Origin: Pseudomaricurvus sp033283175
GTDB lineage: Bacteria; Pseudomonadota; Gammaproteobacteria; Pseudomonadales; Cellvibrionaceae
Direction of reading: 5' to 3'
DNA length: 64,000 nucleotides
NCBI GenBank assembly: GCA_033283175.1
Contig: JAWMQM010000001.1
Coordinates: 1,786,783-1,850,782 of the forward strand
Position 1 is the stretch's first letter, and each line of letters opens with the position of its first letter. The notes under the pieces were generated by a model. It saw only the letters and a program-made list of their open reading frames with translations, was not told the DNA's origin and ran no database searches. Position numbers and translations under genes: made by a program. Positions 53,673-63,232 of this stretch are shown here, in pieces.

Positions 53673-54353
53673 TCATCCAGGATTGTGCTGTTGCAGCAGC
53701 TCTTTAAAAGCGCGGCCGCTGTCCTGCTGCAGGCGCTGCCGGATCTGCTGGCACACCTCTTCTGGCGGGCAGCTTGAGGTATCTATGTTGAGGTCGTAGC
53801 GCGTGTTCTGGTAGATCGCCCGGTAAAACCAGGGACGCAAGCGGTCGAGGCGCTGCCGCGAGAGACTTTTCTGCTGTTCCGAGTAGCTGGAGTTGGTGAA
53901 GCGGCTGCCGATCTCACGGCTGGCCACCCGTTCTGCCAGTACCTCATAGGGGGGCTGCAGGTTGACCAGTAATACCGGCAGGCCCGCCAGTCGCTGCACA
54001 CAGTCCTGCAGCAGCGGTGGGTCGCACATCAGCAGGTGATCGACGATGATATTACACCCCTGCCTGGAGGCGGCGGCGATCCATTCGTGAAATACACTCA
54101 TGGCGTTGAGCCCCTGCTTACTGAACTGCCAGCGCAATGCAGCGTCCGGTTGTTCCGGGTCGAGCGGCACGGCACTGAATCCCTCGGCAGCCCGGTCACC
54201 GTGGTGACCGAAGCGGCGCGGGAAGGTGGAGGCAAAAAAGTGATCCACACCGTAGTGCAGCCAGAAGTCGTCGGCGTCACGCACAAACTGCTCGCAGGTG
54301 GTGGATTTGCCGGAACCGGAAGTACCGTTAATCAGAATGATCTGTCCAGCCAT
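53673..54353 (-). CDS. Chloramphenicol phosphotransferase-like P-loop kinase
   Basis: 226 residues. P-loop NGTSGSGKST at residues 9-18, then DDFWLHYGVDHFFASTFPRRFG and NIIVDHLLM, the CPT-family layout (PF07931). The known family enzyme phosphorylates chloramphenicol at the 3-hydroxyl. The gene ends about 60 bases from the kinase gene and lies 5 bases downstream of a lipocalin-like gene on the same strand, so the pair is co-transcribed. The natural substrate is more likely a metabolite than an antibiotic (inference). Confidence 0.78.
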   Translation of the reverse strand: MAGQIILINGTSGSGKSTTCEQFVRDADDFWLHYGVDHFFASTFPRRFGHHGDRAAEGFSAVPLDPEQPDAALRWQFSKQGLNAMSVFHEWIAAASRQGCNIIVDHLLMCDPPLLQDCVQRLAGLPVLLVNLQPPYEVLAERVASREIGSRFTNSSYSEQQKSLSRQRLDRLRPWFYRAIYQNTRYDLNIDTSSCPPEEVCQQIRQRLQQDSGRAFKELLQQHNPG

Positions 54354-54358
54354 GGCCG

Positions 54359-55327
54359 CTACTCCGCGCTGTGGGACGGCTGCCCGGGCTTCAATTGCCC
54401 GCGGGCGATTTGGCGGAAGCGGCGTGTGTTACAGAACTCCTGGTTGTCGCCCCAATGGGTGACGCCATTGCACTGCCACTGCAGCAGTGACCAGACCACG
54501 GTGCGATCACTGTAGCCGGTAAAGATCAGTCCCTCGTCGATCTGGCCGTGGGCGCGAATGTCGCGGCCGTGCTCATCGGTGGCTTCGAACAAGACTTCCC
54601 GCGGGCCGACACGGCCGTAGTGCAATACCTGGCGTTTGCCGGATACGAGACTGCCGAGTTTGCCGTCACGCCAGATAAAACCGCCGATGACCTCCTGCTC
54701 CGCCGTCTCGCCTTTGGCTATGGCGTGAAAGGCGCTGCCATCGGCAATGCCCCAGAAGTAGCCGCCACAGGAGGACTTGTCGTAGATCCGCGGGCCGTAA
54801 GAGGTGTCGCGCATGGAGTAGCAGTCGATGGCCCACTCGTCGCCCTCGCAGCGGATTACCCCGGTCATGCGTCCCGGTTGTTCCATGTGGTATTTCTGTG
54901 CGGCCTGCTGGGCGGCAGTTTTGCTTTTCAGCTGGTGCAGCGGCGCCATGGCCTGCCACTCCAGATCCATGAAAAAGCCATCGTTGTCGTAGTGAATGGC
55001 GTAGCGGGAGAGTGGCTCCAGCACCTTTACCGACAGCGAGTTGTTGGCGGTCATGTTGAATTTTTCGGCGCCTTCGGGGCAGGCCTGCAGCTGGCTCCAG
55101 TTGTAGTAGAGGCAGTTCCAGGGCTGGGTGCCGCTGGGATCCCACAGCACCGGGCCGCCGTTGAGCAGTCCCATGTTGGGCCGGAAGTAGTACTGGATAA
55201 AACCGTGCTTGCGCTGTTCCGGAATGGAGATAGAGAACCAGACGCTCTCGTTCCAGTAGGGATTATCGTCCGGCTGCTCACAGAAGCGGTCCGGTTGCGG
55301 CAGGGTGTTCAGAAGCTGGGTGTCCAT
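54359..55327 (-). CDS. Lipocalin-like (AttH/CrtC-type) protein, function unknown
   Basis: 322 residues. Beta-rich sequence with ESVWFSISIPEQRKHGFIQYYFRPNMGLLNGGPVLWDP..., two similar halves including YAIHYDNDGFFMDLEWQAMAP and MTGVIRCEGDEWAIDCYSMRDTSYGPR, and many Trp and Tyr. This is reminiscent of the AttH/CrtC lipocalin-like fold of carotenoid 1,2-hydratases and steroid/terpenoid-associated proteins. No catalytic motif certain. Next to CPT-like gene (5-base gap). Assignment by overall look only. Confidence 0.55.
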   Translation of the reverse strand: MDTQLLNTLPQPDRFCEQPDDNPYWNESVWFSISIPEQRKHGFIQYYFRPNMGLLNGGPVLWDPSGTQPWNCLYYNWSQLQACPEGAEKFNMTANNSLSVKVLEPLSRYAIHYDNDGFFMDLEWQAMAPLHQLKSKTAAQQAAQKYHMEQPGRMTGVIRCEGDEWAIDCYSMRDTSYGPRIYDKSSCGGYFWGIADGSAFHAIAKGETAEQEVIGGFIWRDGKLGSLVSGKRQVLHYGRVGPREVLFEATDEHGRDIRAHGQIDEGLIFTGYSDRTVVWSLLQWQCNGVTHWGDNQEFCNTRRFRQIARGQLKPGQPSHSAE

Positions 55328-55445
55328 AGGCGGGAATCAGAATTATTGTCAGTGGCCTGACATCGTTATTGTGGTTCCAACTCTCGCACAGCAGACTGCA
55401 GATAACAACTGCAGGCGGGTGGTGGGCATCTGCCCGGGCAGGCAG

Positions 55446-56399
55446 CTATTTAATGGGGAAGATGTAGTTGAGCCAGCCCATCATGCGCAGCAGGATGCGG
55501 CGGATCAGCGAGACGTGCAGGGGGTCGTGATCGGAGATTATGGCAATCTTGCCCTGTACCCCGCGCGGTAACTGGTAGTCGTCGAGGTCTTCGTCCAGCT
55601 CAATGACCGCCACCGCCTGGCCGTGCACGGCCAGCTGACTGGCGGCCACCAGATTGCCCGACGATTGCAGGTCACCCTCCGCCAGTGCTGGCAGAACGGA
55701 ACTGACCCGACCCGCGAATACATGGCCTGGCACGCCATCCAGAATCACTTCCGCCTTGTAACCCGGCTGCATGCGCTGCAGGGAGTTTTGCCAGAAACTG
55801 CCGGCAATCATCCGCTTCTGGTTGGGGATAAACACCATGGTTGGGCGCAGTGGCAGGGTCACGGCCATGGTGCCTGGCCGCAGCGCCAGCTGGGTCACCA
55901 TGCCGTCGGCAGGCGCCCGCACGACTGTGTGTTCCAGGTCGTAAGTGGCGCGGGCAAGCTGGGCTTTCAGGCTGCCCACCTGTGCCTCGGCCAGGTCGAC
56001 GTTGCGTTTGTTGCCGGCCTGCCGTTTCACCAGTTCCTGCGCCCGCTGAAGGTCGATTTGCGCAGATTGCAGGGCGGCTTCCACTTCAGCGACACGGGCC
56101 TCGTAAGGTGCCGGGTCAATGCGGAACAGCACCTCGCCCTGTTGCATGGGGGTATTGGCAACGGCGTCTACCTCCGTCACCAGACCGTCCACGGCGGGAA
56201 TCACTGGCACACTGAAAAAAATCTCGCGGGCGTTTTTACTGTAGGGGTGGTTGTAATTCATAACCATCAGCAGGGCACCGATCAGGGCGACACCACCCAG
56301 CACTGCCGTGGGAACCGTCCACTTGGTCAGCGGAATTTTGAAAACCTTGAAAACCAGTGTGCAGAGACCGGCATAGGTCAGAATAAGAAGCAGGTCCAT
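55446..56399 (-). CDS. yibH: HlyD-family membrane fusion protein (YibH-like)
   Basis: 317 residues. N-terminal TM segment (GGVALIGALLMVMNYN near 35-48), then the periplasmic domain with the biotinyl-lipoyl-like split VDAVANTPMQQGEVLFRIDP, a coiled-coil hairpin (VAEVEAALQSAQIDLQRAQELVKRQAG), and APADGMVTQLALRPGTM. EmrA/AaeA type. Two bases before the DUF3302 gene, the pair being the same as yibH-yibI of enterobacteria. Probable role in export of small compounds with another subunit. Confidence 0.85.
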   Translation of the reverse strand: MDLLLILTYAGLCTLVFKVFKIPLTKWTVPTAVLGGVALIGALLMVMNYNHPYSKNAREIFFSVPVIPAVDGLVTEVDAVANTPMQQGEVLFRIDPAPYEARVAEVEAALQSAQIDLQRAQELVKRQAGNKRNVDLAEAQVGSLKAQLARATYDLEHTVVRAPADGMVTQLALRPGTMAVTLPLRPTMVFIPNQKRMIAGSFWQNSLQRMQPGYKAEVILDGVPGHVFAGRVSSVLPALAEGDLQSSGNLVAASQLAVHGQAVAVIELDEDLDDYQLPRGVQGKIAIISDHDPLHVSLIRRILLRMMGWLNYIFPIK

Positions 56400-56401
56400 A
56401 C

Positions 56402-56755
56402 TCAGCGCTCCCGGGTCTGACGCAGTTGCTGCACTTCCGCCTGCAGCTGTGCTACCTGTTGGGCCAGTTCGGCGAGGGCGTCGGTGGAATCCGTTGCAGT
56501 GCTGTCAGCGTTGGGGGTGTGATGGAATCCCCAGCCGCGATCCTCGCGGTAGAGGGTGGCCCAGATCCACAGCAGCGGCCAGATCACATGCAGGGTAAAG
56601 AGGCTGATCCAGCCGGCCACGTGGATGGAATCCTGGTGGGGATGGTTGCGGTGTCTGGCGATATCGTAGGGGATGTCATGGATGGCGATGACGGCGTAGA
56701 AAATAAAGATCGCCACGAAAAGGACCATGAACAGTGCGAAGTAATCCAGAAACAT
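56402..56755 (-). CDS. yibI: DUF3302 inner-membrane protein (YibI-like)
   Basis: 117 residues from ATG 56755, which has AGGAG nine bases before; a longer frame to 56794 has no such site. Two hydrophobic segments (LDYFALFMVLFVAIFIFYAVIAI and SIHVAGWISLFTLHVIWPLLWIWATL) flanked by ARHRNHPHQD are the DUF3302 signature. The C-terminal part is a heptad-like coiled coil (LAELAQQVAQLQAEVQQLRQT). Function unknown; likely works with the HlyD-type partner. Confidence 0.85.
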   Translation of the reverse strand: MFLDYFALFMVLFVAIFIFYAVIAIHDIPYDIARHRNHPHQDSIHVAGWISLFTLHVIWPLLWIWATLYREDRGWGFHHTPNADSTATDSTDALAELAQQVAQLQAEVQQLRQTRER

Positions 56756-56789
56756 CAACGGCTCCTTTTGTTGGTTTCCCGGAGAGCCA

Positions 56790-56821
56790 TACAACCACCG
56801 CCAGGACTGGCGGTGGTTGTA
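56790..56821. terminator. Perfect 14-bp hairpin between yibI and the RND operon
   Basis: TACAACCACCGCCA-ggac-TGGCGGTGGTTGTA lies 50 bases past the RND pump stop, and before yibI. The stem is perfect and AT-capped, but no T-run follows. A terminator for the pump operon, or a regulated processing site. Confidence 0.6.
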
Positions 56822-56871
56822 TGTGATGCTTCAATCCTCGTCCATGAACGGCACTAAGGCAAGTGCGGTGC

Positions 56872-59800
56872 TCAGCGACGCAGGCGGATCAGCGACAGCT
56901 TGCGACACAGCACGTAGAACACGGGCGTGAAAACCAGCCCGAAGAAGGTGACGCCCAGCATGCCGGAGAATACGGCGACACCCAATGCGCGGCGCATCTC
57001 GGCACCGGCACCTTCCGCCAGCACCAGCGGCAGTACACCGAGAATGAACGCGAAAGAGGTCATCAGGATCGGGCGCAGGCGCAGGCGTGCTGCCTGAATC
57101 GCCGCTTCCCACAGCTCTTTACCCTGCTGCTCCAGTTCGCGGGCAAACTCGACAATCAGGATGGCATTCTTCGAAGCCAGTCCCACCAGTACCACAAAGC
57201 CGATCTGGGTAAGGATGTTATTGTCCATACCCGCCAGCCACACACCGGTGATGGCGGACAGCAGACACATGGGCACAATCAGGATCACCGACAGCGGCAG
57301 AGTCCAGCTCTCGTACTGGGCCGCCAGCAACAGGAACACGAACACCACAGCCAGAATAAAGGCGATGGCGGCGGTGTCGCTGCTGCTGCGCTCCTGATAG
57401 GCGAGGTCGGTCCACTCGTAACTGATGCCGTCGGGCAGCAGCTCGTCGGCCAGTCGCTCCATGGTGTCCAGCGCATCGCCGGAGCTGTAGCCGGGGCTGT
57501 AATCCCCCAGCATGTCGGCGGACGGATAGAGGTTGTAGCGGGGTACGCGGGACGGGCCAGCCTTGTCTTCCACCGTGGCGATGGAGCCTAGTGGCACCAT
57601 GGCGCCGCTGTCACTGCGCACCCGGATACGCATAACGTCCTCAGTGCTCAGGCGATAGGGAGCGTCGGCCTGGGCGGTTACGCGGAAGGTGCGGCCCAGG
57701 TAGTTGAAGTCGTTAACGAAGGCGGAGCCGATGTAGACCTCCAGCGCTTCGAATACTCTCGATACCGGTACGTTCAGACGCTCGGCCTTCTCACGATCAA
57801 TATCGAGATAGATCTGCGGTGTACCGATTTCAAAAAAGCTGCGCGCGAAAGTGACCGCCGGTGCATCGGGGCTGTTGGCGGCATTGACCATGGTGTGCAG
57901 CGCTTCGTTCAGCACTTCCAGGCCGCGACCGCCGCGATCCTCCAGCATCATTTTGAAACCGCCGGCACTGCCAATACCGCGCACCGGTGGTGGCGTCAGG
58001 ACGACCACAAACGCTTCCTTGACCTGGCCTGCCTGCTGCCACAGCTTGCCTTTCAGGCCGTCGAAGGTGATGCCTTTGGCCTGGCGCTCCTCAAAGTCTT
58101 CCAGGGTCACGAAAATCGCTGCGGCGTTGGAGGCGATGGAGAAGGTGCCGCCGTGGAAGCCGGAGAAGGCTACGGTGTTGGCGACGCCATCTACCGACAG
58201 CAGCTTTTCAGTGACCTGTTGTACCACCTGATCGGTTTCCGACAGCGCCGTGCCCGGTGCCATCTGGATGGCAACGACGAAATAGCCCTGGTCCTGCGCA
58301 GGGATAAAACCACCGGGTACCCGGTTGAATTGCCAGGCGGTGAGCAGCATCAGGCAGGCGTAAACCAGCAGCGCGAGACCGCTGGCGCGAATCAGCCAGC
58401 CGGTAAAACGGCCGTAGCCGTTGGAGAGCTTGTCCATGCCATTGTTAAAGCGATCAAAGGCGTGGTGCACCTTGGCCATCAGGCCGTGGCCCTTATCCTC
58501 AACATGGGGTTTCATGAGGATGCGGGCCAGCGCCGGTGACAGGATCAGCGAGACAGCCACCGAGATAACGGTGGCCACGGCGATGGTAATACCGAAGGCC
58601 TGGTAGAACTTGCCGGCGATACCGCCGAGGAAGGTGGTGGGCAGGAACACCGCCACCAGCACCAGTCCCATGGCGATGAGCGCCGAGCCCACTTCGTCCA
58701 TGGTTTTGCGCGCGGCCTCACGGGGAGACAAGCCATTACGCAGGTTACGCTCCATGTTCTCCACCACCACGATGGCATCATCCACCACGATACCGATCGC
58801 CAATACCAGACCAAACAGGGTGAGGTTGTTGAGCGAGTAACCCAGCGCCGCCATAACGGCGAAGGTACCGATCAGGGAGATGGGAATGGCAACGATGGGG
58901 ATGATGGCGGCGCGCCAGGTCTGCAGGAACACCACAATCACCAGCACTACCAGGATGATCGCTTCGTAGACGGTTTTCTCCACCGCATCCACCGACTGCT
59001 GGATAAATTCGGTGGGGTTGTAGCCGATCTTGTACTCCAGCCCGGGGGGGAAGTCCGCTGCTGCACGTTCCATCTCCGCCAGCACCGCGCGGGAGGTTTC
59101 CAGCGCATTGGCGCCTGGCTGCTGGTAGACCGGGAGGGCTACCGCCGGGTATTTGCCCAGATAGCCGCGAGTAATGTAATCCTGTGCCCCCAGCTCGATC
59201 CGGGCCACATCCCGCAGGCGCACGATGCGACCATCGTCGCCGGCTTTCACTACCACATTGCCAAACTCTTCCGGTGCCCGCAGGCGGCCCTGAGTCTGTA
59301 CCGAGTACTCAAAATAGTTCTGCTGCGGTTGCGGTGAGCGGTTGAGGGTTCCACCGGCCACCTGCACGTTTTGCGCTTGCAGTGCTCTCACCACATCGCC
59401 GGCAGTCATGCCGTAGGACTGGATCAGGTCCGGGTCGAGCCATACCCGCATGGCGTACTCGGAGGCGCCGAACATGCGTGTGTCGCCAATGCCATTGATG
59501 CGACGGATGCGGTCCCGCAGTTTCAGTACCGCGTAGTTGCCGATGTAGGTCTGGTCGTAGCGGCCGTCCGGTGAGTAGAGGTTAATCACCAGCATCAGGT
59601 CCGGCATGCTCTTGGCCGTAGTGATCCCCAGACGACGCACGGCTTCCGGTAATTTGGCTTCGGCGATGGCCACCCGGTTCTGCACCAGTACCTGGGCGGC
59701 GTCCAGGTCGGTACCGGTTTCAAAGGTAACGGTGAGGCGCATGCTGCCATCGGCGGTGGACTGGGAGAACATGTAGATCATGCCCTCCACACCGTTCAGC

Positions 59801-60009
59801 TCCTGCTCGATAGGGGTGGCGACGGTATCCGCCACCGTTTCAGCGCTGGCGCCAGGGAAGTTGGCGGTGACCTGAATGGTAGGTGGAGCCAGCCGGGGGT
59901 ACTGTTCTACCGGCAGGGTGGTGTAGGCAAGGCCACCCACCAGCATGATGATGATGGCAATGACCGAGGCAAAAATAGGCCGGTCGATAAAAAACTTGGC
60001 AAAGTTCAT
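56872..60009 (-). CDS. RND multidrug efflux pump, inner membrane (AcrB/MexB-like, HAE-1)
   Basis: 1045 residues. N-terminal MNFAKFFIDRPIFASVIAIIIMLVGGLAYTTLPV; 12 membrane segments in two halves; proton-relay aspartates in LAIGIVVDDAIVVVENM (Asp410 and Asp411); VPTTFLGGIAGKFYQAF motif; and RND motifs of the second half (LVGLASKNAILIVEFARE). Exports hydrophobic drugs, dyes or detergents. Second gene of the pump operon after the fusion protein (11-base gap). No outer-membrane channel gene follows, so tolC at 29.9 kb may serve. Confidence 0.95.
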   Translation of the reverse strand: MNFAKFFIDRPIFASVIAIIIMLVGGLAYTTLPVEQYPRLAPPTIQVTANFPGASAETVADTVATPIEQELNGVEGMIYMFSQSTADGSMRLTVTFETGTDLDAAQVLVQNRVAIAEAKLPEAVRRLGITTAKSMPDLMLVINLYSPDGRYDQTYIGNYAVLKLRDRIRRINGIGDTRMFGASEYAMRVWLDPDLIQSYGMTAGDVVRALQAQNVQVAGGTLNRSPQPQQNYFEYSVQTQGRLRAPEEFGNVVVKAGDDGRIVRLRDVARIELGAQDYITRGYLGKYPAVALPVYQQPGANALETSRAVLAEMERAAADFPPGLEYKIGYNPTEFIQQSVDAVEKTVYEAIILVVLVIVVFLQTWRAAIIPIVAIPISLIGTFAVMAALGYSLNNLTLFGLVLAIGIVVDDAIVVVENMERNLRNGLSPREAARKTMDEVGSALIAMGLVLVAVFLPTTFLGGIAGKFYQAFGITIAVATVISVAVSLILSPALARILMKPHVEDKGHGLMAKVHHAFDRFNNGMDKLSNGYGRFTGWLIRASGLALLVYACLMLLTAWQFNRVPGGFIPAQDQGYFVVAIQMAPGTALSETDQVVQQVTEKLLSVDGVANTVAFSGFHGGTFSIASNAAAIFVTLEDFEERQAKGITFDGLKGKLWQQAGQVKEAFVVVLTPPPVRGIGSAGGFKMMLEDRGGRGLEVLNEALHTMVNAANSPDAPAVTFARSFFEIGTPQIYLDIDREKAERLNVPVSRVFEALEVYIGSAFVNDFNYLGRTFRVTAQADAPYRLSTEDVMRIRVRSDSGAMVPLGSIATVEDKAGPSRVPRYNLYPSADMLGDYSPGYSSGDALDTMERLADELLPDGISYEWTDLAYQERSSSDTAAIAFILAVVFVFLLLAAQYESWTLPLSVILIVPMCLLSAITGVWLAGMDNNILTQIGFVVLVGLASKNAILIVEFARELEQQGKELWEAAIQAARLRLRPILMTSFAFILGVLPLVLAEGAGAEMRRALGVAVFSGMLGVTFFGLVFTPVFYVLCRKLSLIRLRR

Positions 60010-60020
60010 GGGCCGGATCC

Positions 60021-61229
60021 TTATTTCGCTGCGGGAGCAGCAGAGGCTTTCTCACCCTGTCCGGCGGCACGCTGGCCACCGGCAATGATCTCCTCCAGCG
60101 AGGGCACCATGTTGATATCCGGCATGGTGTCAGTCTCCTGCCACTCCAGCGTAACTTCGTTAGGGGTGACCGGTTGTTGCGGGGCGCGGATACGCTGGAT
60201 GCCATTGATGACCACCCGCTCATCGCCACTGAGGCCGGAGCGGATGATCACCAGGCCGTTGTCCTGCACCGGGCCTGGCTCGACGTAAATACGGGTCGCC
60301 TGATTGTTGGCATCCACGGCGTAGACGTATTTGCGGTTCTGGTCGGTGTTGATGGCCTTTTCGGGCAGTAGCAGGGCTTCGTATTCACCGCTGCTGGAGA
60401 GTCGGGCGCGACCAAACAGGCCGGGATAGATGATGGCCTGCGGGTTGGAGACCAGCGCGCGGGCCTTGACGGTACCGGTGCCAGCGTCCACCACGTTATC
60501 GATAAATTCCATCCGCCCCGAGTGGTCGTAGTGTTTTTCGTCCAGCAGCTTGATGAATATCGGATTGGGACTGTAGTCACTGCTGGGGCGTTTGCCGGCA
60601 CGGTCGAGGCGCAGGGCGTTGAGCAGGTCACCCTGCGATCCCTCAAACTCAAAATGGATCGGGTCGACGCTGACAATGCGGGTGAGGACGGTACTGTTGG
60701 CGCTGACCAGGTTGCCGCTATCGATGAAGCTGTCACTGATCTTGCCGTCAATGGGCGCGGTTACGCGGGTGAAATCCAGGTTCAGGCGCGCCTCGTTGAG
60801 AGCCGCTTCTGCGACCTTCAGTTCCTGCTGCCGCTGGTCGAACTGCTCCTGGGAGATGGATTTGCTGCGCATCAGGTCGGCGGCGCGTTTGTAGGCTTTC
60901 TGGGCCAGGGAGTACTGGGCGTCAGCGCGCTGCATTTCATATTGGAAGGGGCGCGGGTCGATCACAAACAGCAGGTCGCCCTTTTTTACATACTGGCCAT
61001 CGCGGAACTGCTTCTCCTGCAGGTAGCCGGTGACGCGGGCACGCACTTCCACACGAGCCACTGCCTCAAAACGCCCGGGGTACTCGGTCCACTCAATCAG
61101 CCGGTGACGCAGTGGCTGGGTAACATCCACTTCCGGCGGCGCTGGGGCGGCGCCGGGGGCGGAGGGTTCATTGCAGCCAAGCAGTACGAATGGCAGCACC
61201 AGGCTGCAGAGGGCAAGCAGTTTCTTCAC
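60021..61229 (-). CDS. RND membrane fusion lipoprotein (AcrA/MexA-like)
   Basis: 402 residues from GTG 61229 (VKKLLALCSLVLPFVLLGCNE), with GAGG 7 bases before; a longer start at 61250 lacks this. Lipobox VLLGC gives Cys18 as the lipidated residue. Domains: biotinyl-lipoyl part (RVTGYLQEKQFRDGQYVKKGDLLFVIDPRPF), coiled-coil, and beta-barrel with APIDGKISDSFIDSGNLVSAN. Bridges the pump and outer-membrane channel. Divergent from the LysR gene, which probably controls it. Confidence 0.92.
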   Translation of the reverse strand: MKKLLALCSLVLPFVLLGCNEPSAPGAAPAPPEVDVTQPLRHRLIEWTEYPGRFEAVARVEVRARVTGYLQEKQFRDGQYVKKGDLLFVIDPRPFQYEMQRADAQYSLAQKAYKRAADLMRSKSISQEQFDQRQQELKVAEAALNEARLNLDFTRVTAPIDGKISDSFIDSGNLVSANSTVLTRIVSVDPIHFEFEGSQGDLLNALRLDRAGKRPSSDYSPNPIFIKLLDEKHYDHSGRMEFIDNVVDAGTGTVKARALVSNPQAIIYPGLFGRARLSSSGEYEALLLPEKAINTDQNRKYVYAVDANNQATRIYVEPGPVQDNGLVIIRSGLSGDERVVINGIQRIRAPQQPVTPNEVTLEWQETDTMPDINMVPSLEEIIAGGQRAAGQGEKASAAPAAK

Positions 61230-61402
61230 GTAGTTACCTCGGAGTGACAACAGTTCCGGACACAGTTAACGAGATAGACCCAGACGGTGGCAGTGACAAG
61301 GTCCGGATAGGCTGTGCGACGGTATGCAGAATCTGGTACTGGGCGGTACCGATAGAGGAGACAAGGATAAATCAGATTATTGTTTAGGAAAATGCTAGAT
61401 TT

Positions 61403-61419
61403 CTTAATGATGTATTAAG
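61403..61419. promoter_or_regulatory. Candidate LysR operator
   Basis: CTTAAT-gatgt-ATTAAG is a perfect 6-bp inverted repeat with a 5-base spacer, in the AT-rich divergent region, 12 bases upstream of the LysR start. Position and T-x-A symmetry suit autoregulation and control of the pump operon. Confidence 0.5.
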
Positions 61420-61431
61420 TGAGGCTTATTA

Positions 61432-62331
61432 ATGGATAAGCGACAGCTGGACGGCTTGCTGGCATTGAAACTGGTAGCCGAGAGCGGCCACTTCACCGCG
61501 GCGGCCAAAATCCTGGGAGTGAGCCCTTCCGCGGTAAGCCAGATGATCAAGCAGCTGGAGGAGCGGGTGGGGGTGGCGCTGCTGAGTCGCACCACCCGCA
61601 GTACCAGCCTGACAGAGGCGGGTGCGCGCTTTATGGCGGAGGCGGGAGTGGCGCTGGACCAGATTCTGGTGGCTATGGAAAACGTGCGCTCCTTTGCGGC
61701 CAAGCCAGCCGGGACCTTGAAGGTGACGTTGCCCCGGGCGGTCTATCCGGCGTTCCTCTCTCACCATATTGCCAGTTTTACGGAGAAGTATCCGGAAATA
61801 ACGCTGGAGCTGCATTTCGAGGATGAGCATACCGATATCGTTGGGCGTGGTTTTGACTGTGGCATTCGCCTTGCGGACGTGGTGGCGCGGGATATGGTGG
61901 CGCTGAAACTGTATGGTCCGGTGCAGTTCGTGGTAGCCGGGGCGCCCCGGTACTTCAGGCAGCATGACAGGCCCCGGCACCCGCGAGATTTGCTGCACCA
62001 CCAATGTATCCGCCCCCGCTCCGGCTCCTGGATCTATGACAGCTGGGAATTTGTGGTGGACGGGAAGGAGGTGGCGGTACAGGTCAGCGGCTCCCTGATT
62101 TTCAGCGATACGTTGCTGATGCTGGACGCTGCCTGCCGGGGCACCGGTCTGGTGTTTGCCACCGCCGATATGGTGAGCCAGTTTGTGGCAGAGGGGCGAC
62201 TGGAAACGGTATTGGGTGAATTCACCATCCAGCGGGAAGGCTTCTATCTCTACTACCCGCACCGGGCGCAGGTGCTGCCAAAGTTGCGGGCCTTTATCGA
62301 TCATCTGCGTGCCGCCCGGCTTGCGGAATAG
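61432..62331 (+). CDS. LysR-family regulator of the RND pump
   Basis: 299 residues. N-terminal winged helix with FTAAAKILGVSPSAVSQMIKQLEERVGVALLSRTTRS, followed by a C-terminal substrate-binding-protein-like domain (LHFEDEHTDIVGRGFDCGIRLAD). Divergent from the RND operon with a 202-base gap containing the palindrome at 61403. The usual arrangement implies control of the pump in response to a small ligand. Ligand unknown. Confidence 0.9.
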   Translation: MDKRQLDGLLALKLVAESGHFTAAAKILGVSPSAVSQMIKQLEERVGVALLSRTTRSTSLTEAGARFMAEAGVALDQILVAMENVRSFAAKPAGTLKVTLPRAVYPAFLSHHIASFTEKYPEITLELHFEDEHTDIVGRGFDCGIRLADVVARDMVALKLYGPVQFVVAGAPRYFRQHDRPRHPRDLLHHQCIRPRSGSWIYDSWEFVVDGKEVAVQVSGSLIFSDTLLMLDAACRGTGLVFATADMVSQFVAEGRLETVLGEFTIQREGFYLYYPHRAQVLPKLRAFIDHLRAARLAE

Positions 62332-62505
62332 CGCGCTGCCAGGGTTTCGATCCGGGTAGAGGTTTCGATATAGACAGGTGGCCAGCGTGCACGGAGCAGG
62401 ACAGTTTCACTGTTCTGCCGGTCCGGGATGGGTTGCCAGCGAATGACGACCGGCGTTCAATCAGTCCCGTTAAATATCCTGTTGCGGCGAATAAGAGAGA
62501 TAACT

Positions 62506-63232
62506 ATGGAACTGGGTTTAGCCAATAAGGTGGTGATCGTTACCGGCGCCACTGCCAATATCGGCCGCGCGGTGGCGCTGGAGTTTGCCGCCGAAGGTGT
62601 GCGATTGGTGGCCGTGGGTCGCGACCAGGAGGCCGGCGCACATACTGGCGACTGCCGAGGCCCTGGGACCGGTGGATGTGCTGGTCAACGGCGTCGGCGG
62701 CAATGTGGACCGGGGCCTCTTTGTGGACTCCGATCCCGACAAATGGGCCGGCGATATGGATCTCAACTTCGGCACCCTGCTGCGCATGACCCGGGCTGTA
62801 CTGCCCGGCATGGTGGCCCGCAAGAGTGGTAGTGTCATCAAATTCGGTTCCACGGCGGGGCTGGTGGGGGATTACATGCTGCCGGTCTATTCGGCCATGA
62901 AAGGGGCGGTGCACAGTTTTACCACGGTGCTGGCGAAAGAGGTGGGGCAGCATGGTGTGCGGGTAAATGCCGTCGCACCTTACGCCACCTTTGCCAAGGA
63001 CCCGTCCGCCTTCAGCAGTGGCAGCCGCTTCCACCCCGAGAGCGGTTTTTTCAGCGGCCAGGCACCGGAGCTCTCCGACTACGATCGCAGCATGCGCCAG
63101 CGCCGCCCGGTGGTGGGGCGTCCCTTTGCCGTGCCGGAGGAGATTTCCGGGTTGGTGCTCTACATGGCGTCGGAGCGCGCCGGTTTTGTCACCGGCCAGG
63201 TGTGGTCCGTTGACGGCGGTTCGCTGCTGTAA
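62506..63232 (+). pseudogene. Broken short-chain dehydrogenase/reductase gene
   Basis: Starts MELGLANKVVIVTGATANIGRAVALEFAAEGVRLVAVGRDQEAG (Rossmann T-G-A-x-x-x-I-G). It continues in the next frame from HILATAEALGPVDVLVNGVGG (N-x-x-x-x) to the active site GSVIKFGSTAGLVGDYMLPVYSAMKGAV (S-Y-x-x-x-K) and VTGQVWSVDGGSLL. The frame switch is near 62632-62645, and about 25 residues expected between the two parts are missing. This is an out-of-frame internal deletion or sequence error. Intact, it would be a NAD(P)H-dependent oxidoreductase. Confidence 0.75.
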
